Source: an uncultured Porphyromonadaceae bacterium
GTDB taxonomy: Bacteria; Bacteroidota; Bacteroidia; Bacteroidales; CAMTPD01
Length of the DNA: 8,322 nucleotides
NCBI GenBank assembly: GCA_947074265.1
Contig: CAMTPD010000038.1
Span: forward strand, 1-8,322
Reading direction: 5' to 3'
Shown: piece after piece, positions 6,401 through 8,322 of the stretch
How positions within the stretch are numbered: the stretch's first letter is position 1
How the letters are laid out: every line of letters begins with the position of its first letter
The notes under the pieces: model-generated
Told to the model about the DNA's origin: nothing
Seen by the model: only the letters and a program-made list of their open reading frames with translations
Databases searched by the model: none
Made by a program: the position numbers and the translations under genes

Positions 6401-6793
6401 CCCTAACATTCGTAATTGACGTACAAAAAATGCTTTAGATTCATTACACTTTGTATTCTTTATTGCTGCAATGTATGCATTTTGCAGATTCTGACGAGCA
6501 GTAGCATCCTTTAATCCTAAAACATAAACAGTAAGACCGTTGAGTGCATAATCAAGATTCACTCGATCTGCAGGAGCTGTTTCATTTCTCATTTTCAACA
6601 ACTGCGCAACACCACTTTCTCCCGTAGATGTTATATCCTGTAAGGCTTGATTATAAACTGCCTGTGTAGATGCCGGCATTTGCGCTAAAGCATCAACTAG
6701 TTTTGTGTTTGCAGATCTATTTGCATCTAGTTGTGCAAACATCATCGTGCTAGACAATAATAATATATTTACTGGTAATAGTATTTTTCTCAT
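3401..6793 (-). CDS. Secreted HEAT-repeat protein with two DUF1080 (3-keto-disaccharide hydrolase) domains
   Basis: 1130 residues. A signal peptide (MRKILLPVNILLLSSTMMFA, likely cut before Q21) sends it to the periplasm or beyond; no lipobox cysteine is seen. Residues about 25-715 are alpha-helical HEAT/PBS-lyase-type repeats, with recurring units such as NTEVRLAAINTIGLIGG and EYRNAALMYASAF. Two DUF1080 (PF06439) beta-sandwich domains follow: about 724-924 (GYVAIFNGKNLDGWKG ... EWNSFYIKMVGERVTVVLNGE) and 940-1130 (GFKVLFDGTSMHSWTG ... EWNTQEVIAKGNKIKVILNGE). Domain 1 has a charged helical insertion (about 740-765, MTPAQLAKAQEKADDAM) absent from domain 2. DUF1080 proteins cleave 3-keto glycosides or are related to laminarinase-like folds; HEAT arrays usually bind proteins. 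The gene starts 12 nt after a Gfo/Idh/MocA dehydrogenase that could supply the 3-keto substrate. Which domain is active, and on what substrate, cannot be read from sequence. The frame is intact. Confidence 0.88.
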   Translation of the reverse strand: MRKILLPVNILLLSSTMMFAQLDANRSANTKLVDALAQMPASTQAVYNQALQDITSTGESGVAQLLKMRNETAPADRVNLDYALNGLTVYVLGLKDATARQNLQNAYIAAIKNTKCNESKAFFVRQLRMLGTDESIDFLASMLNDEYLSGYAARALVSNKSAKAQQALLSGLNTASPSLKKNIINALGESQTTEAEALLLQQIGATAQADSRALYYALGRCGGEKSLSVLANAAKQVGYTMEYSGANDAYITLIGKLAATGNTKLAEKHAKDLMKQAEKANQQGTRAAALDLFVDIQNSGGQQQILNALNDANREYRNAALMYASAFADDAFYDKVASKLKKAKPETQADIINWLGVNRVSSALPEILPMLDSKNTEVRLAAINTIGLIGGADAINALSGLMISNDPIIVNAAKEALAFSKGDIATPLMAQFTKDSDAGKIATLQLLALRKSAAYSKQVLALCGDSNKSIQQAAFSTLKDVVAIEELPALYNMLSSANPENVSAVQQAIISAISTMPESERFNAVMTQMGKVQTSAKPRYYSILAATGNPKALDVIVDGFSQGNVEAKQQAVNALQTWNGFEAADALYSICENKGASDFFDQAYNAYITKVASAPIANENKLIFLRKGLDIAKTPAQQNETLKQIQKTGAFLGLIAAGNYLDNAATQQQACQTIMNIALNNKDYYGQDVTALLNKVLQVISGPDSQYQKEAIKKHLAELPQEGGYVAIFNGKNLDGWKGLVGNPISRGKMTPAQLAKAQEKADDAMRAGWSVEDGCLVFNGKGDNLCTDKKYGDFEMYVDWMLDPAGPEADAGVYLRGTPQVQIWDTSRVNVGAQVGSGGLYNNATNMSKPSHVADNKLGEWNSFYIKMVGERVTVVLNGETVVDNVIMENYWDRKQPIPMLEQIELQAHGSKVSYRDIYVNELPTIEPFELSADEKKEGFKVLFDGTSMHSWTGNTKDYVAEDGCIVLYPQNHGGGNLYSKDEYKDFVLRFDFQLTKGANNGLGIRTPMEGDAAYVGMELQILDGEDPIYKDITPYQHHGSVYGIIPAKRGFMKPVGEWNTQEVIAKGNKIKVILNGEVIVDGDIKEATANGTPDKREHPGLFNEKGHIGFLGHGSVVKFKDIRIKELK

Positions 6794-6805
6794 GGCTTCG
6801 GGTTT

Positions 6806-8062
6806 TTAAATATTCCAAGGAGCTCTCATTGGTTGATCAACTAACTTATTTGCGGCTTCATCGTTGACAAACAATTGGGTAACCGGATCAAAATAAAGTG
6901 TACGATTAAGACGAAGTGCTGCTAATCCCATATTTACGATCGTACAAGAACGATGTCCATTCAGTTCATTCAAAGCAAACTTTTGTCGATTCTTTACACA
7001 ATCAACAAAGTCTGTATTTTGAGGCTCTGGCTCAGGGAAATCTGCTAGTTTTTTCTCCCAATTTGGAATATCACAAACAAAGTTTTTATAAACATTTCCA
7101 TTAGGACCTGCAATGTAAGGAGTATTAGGATCCCCATAATCACCACCCCAAAGAACGATCGGACAGCCATCATCGTACGTATAAGTTATAGAGCGCCATG
7201 TTCCAACAGCATCGTTGTGTTGTTGTGGAGCGTCAACTTCAACTTTAATCGGACTAGTATTATCTTTTCCTAAGATGTATTGCACCGGATCGATATAATG
7301 TTGTCCCATATCACCTAGGCCGCCACCATCATAATCCCAATATCCTCTAAAAGTACCATGTACTCGATGTGGATTATATGGTTTATATGGAGCTGGTCCT
7401 AACCACATATCGTAATCAAGCTCTGAAGGAACTGATGCAGGATCTAGATGTTCTTTCCCTACCCAGTAAAATTTCCAGTCGAAACCGGTATGTTTACTAA
7501 TTGTCACCTTTAGTGGCCAACCGAGCATACCACTTTGCACTAGCTTCTTTAAAGGTTTTACGGGTGTTCCTAATCCATAAAATGGGTCATCAAAACGGAA
7601 CCAGGTATTTAATCTAAAAATACGGCCATATTGATTTACAGCCTCAGCAACACGCTTCCCTTCTCCTATTGTTCGGGTCATTGGCTTTTCGCACCAAATA
7701 TCTTTTCCTGCTTTTGCAGCTTCTACCGACATTATCCCATGCCAATGAGGTGGAGTTGCGATATGAACTATATCAACATTTTTATCAAGAATAAGCTCTC
7801 TAAAATCATGGTATTGAGCAATTTTCTCTTTTACAAGATTAGCTCCGAGTTGTAAATGATTTTTATCAACATCGCACACTGCAACTAGACGTGTTCCGCC
7901 ATAATTTAAATGCCCGCGGCCCATCCCGCCAGTTCCAATTATACCTTTAGTCAATTGATCACTAGGAGCAATATATCCCCTACCTAATACATGACGAGGC
8001 ACAACAGTTAATGTGGCAATACCTCCCACTGTTTTAAGGAAGTCTCTTCTGTTTGTTTTCAT
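6806..8062 (-). CDS. Gfo/Idh/MocA family oxidoreductase with Tat signal
   Basis: 418 residues. The N-terminus carries a twin-arginine motif (NRRDFLK, R5R6) and a short hydrophobic stretch, followed by VPRHVLGRG, a pattern common in Bacteroidetes and Planctomycetes exported members. There is no clear AxA cleavage site. The Rossmann domain has G43TGGMG48, an acidic D64 after the second strand (favouring NAD over NADP), ATPPHWHG (102-109) and the family signature EKP (125-127). The C-terminal substrate domain includes GGGLGDMGQH (246-255), where D251 and H255 sit in the usual catalytic position. The family oxidises or reduces hydroxyls on sugars and inositols. As first gene of an operon with a DUF1080 protein, oxidation at C3 of a sugar unit is the likely role, but substrate and direction are inferred. 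An alternative is a glycosidase of the GH109 type, which shares this fold and binds NAD tightly, so a redox-neutral hydrolase cannot be excluded. Confidence 0.9.
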   Translation of the reverse strand: MKTNRRDFLKTVGGIATLTVVPRHVLGRGYIAPSDQLTKGIIGTGGMGRGHLNYGGTRLVAVCDVDKNHLQLGANLVKEKIAQYHDFRELILDKNVDIVHIATPPHWHGIMSVEAAKAGKDIWCEKPMTRTIGEGKRVAEAVNQYGRIFRLNTWFRFDDPFYGLGTPVKPLKKLVQSGMLGWPLKVTISKHTGFDWKFYWVGKEHLDPASVPSELDYDMWLGPAPYKPYNPHRVHGTFRGYWDYDGGGLGDMGQHYIDPVQYILGKDNTSPIKVEVDAPQQHNDAVGTWRSITYTYDDGCPIVLWGGDYGDPNTPYIAGPNGNVYKNFVCDIPNWEKKLADFPEPEPQNTDFVDCVKNRQKFALNELNGHRSCTIVNMGLAALRLNRTLYFDPVTQLFVNDEAANKLVDQPMRAPWNI

Positions 8063-8322
8063 GGAGTAAATTATAATTGTAAATTATCATGGTTAACTAT
8101 AAAAGAATTGACGCAATATATATAAAATATATTTATTCGAAAATAAATATTATATATTTATAGCAATATTGTTAATATCAGACACAAACTTGCAAACATA
8201 ATACAATTTAGCCTAGTTGATTCATTTTTACTATTCTGCTTAAAACACTAAATTATAAACTCCATAGAATAAGCCCATATATCATTCATAATTTACAATA
8301 TCTATGAATTATAGAGTATAAC
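8063..8322 (-). other. AT-rich upstream region of the dehydrogenase operon
   Basis: These 260 nt are extremely AT-rich and contain no credible gene on either strand. They include a 9-bp AU-only inverted repeat (ATATTTATT CGAA AATAAATAT, 8129-8150) and two 12-nt inverted copies of ATTGTAAATTAT at 8076-8087 and 8288-8299. At this base composition such repeats can arise by chance. The region probably holds the operon's promoter and may be shared with a gene beyond the window. Confidence 0.5.
8193..8200 (-). promoter_or_regulatory. Possible -7 element for the dehydrogenase operon
   Basis: Read on the minus strand this is TATGTTTG, an exact match to the Bacteroidetes -7 consensus TAnnTTTG. No TTTG is found 19-21 nt further upstream, so the -33 half is missing. 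If used, the leader would be about 125 nt and would include the AU hairpin at 8129-8150. Confidence 0.35.

Noticed and set aside
6916..7855. Plus-strand open frames of 62 and 74 codons inside the dehydrogenase gene
   Set aside because: They are antisense to conserved Rossmann and substrate-domain motifs and have no recognisable features.

Overview
The window looks like the end of a contig from an AT-rich Bacteroidales genome (Porphyromonadaceae/Dysgonomonadaceae/Parabacteroides-like is a guess). Supporting signs are a promoter of the Bacteroidetes type (TTTG, 19 nt, TAnnTTTG), starts without a clear Shine-Dalgarno, a TamB protein of the Bacteroidales kind, and secreted HEAT/DUF1080 and Tat-signal Gfo/Idh/MocA proteins. 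The first 48 bases are not genomic: they match the Illumina P7/TruSeq index adapter, so real sequence starts at 49.

Left part (49-1968): the 3' portion of a tamB-like outer-membrane-biogenesis gene, cut by the contig end. It finishes in a charged tail that contains an A11 run, and is followed by a complex terminator. A 26-bp palindromic element occurs there twice in inverted orientation, the second copy nested inside the terminator stem.

Middle part (2133-3293): a compact peroxide-defence operon. A strong Bacteroidetes promoter carries a perfect 8-1-8 palindrome between its two elements, a likely Fur/PerR-family operator. It drives a PerR-type repressor gene and, 39 nt later, a rubrerythrin with an N-terminal rubredoxin domain ('reverse' order, NADH-peroxidase class). 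A perfect hairpin with a T-run closes the operon.

Right part (3328-8322, minus strand): a two-gene operon entering from the right. First comes a Tat-signal Gfo/Idh/MocA oxidoreductase; 12 nt later a 1130-residue secreted protein with a signal peptide, about 690 residues of HEAT-like repeats and two C-terminal DUF1080 (3-keto-disaccharide hydrolase) domains. Together they suggest sugar or glycoside breakdown outside the cytoplasm by oxidation to a 3-keto sugar followed by cleavage. The two operons converge and each has its own terminator in the 3233-3400 gap. The last 260 bases are a very AT-rich leader with only a weak promoter candidate.

No tRNA, rRNA, CRISPR array, transposase or phage gene was seen. 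The best candidates for something under-described are the HEAT-DUF1080-DUF1080/dehydrogenase pair and the nested palindromic element in the tamB terminator.
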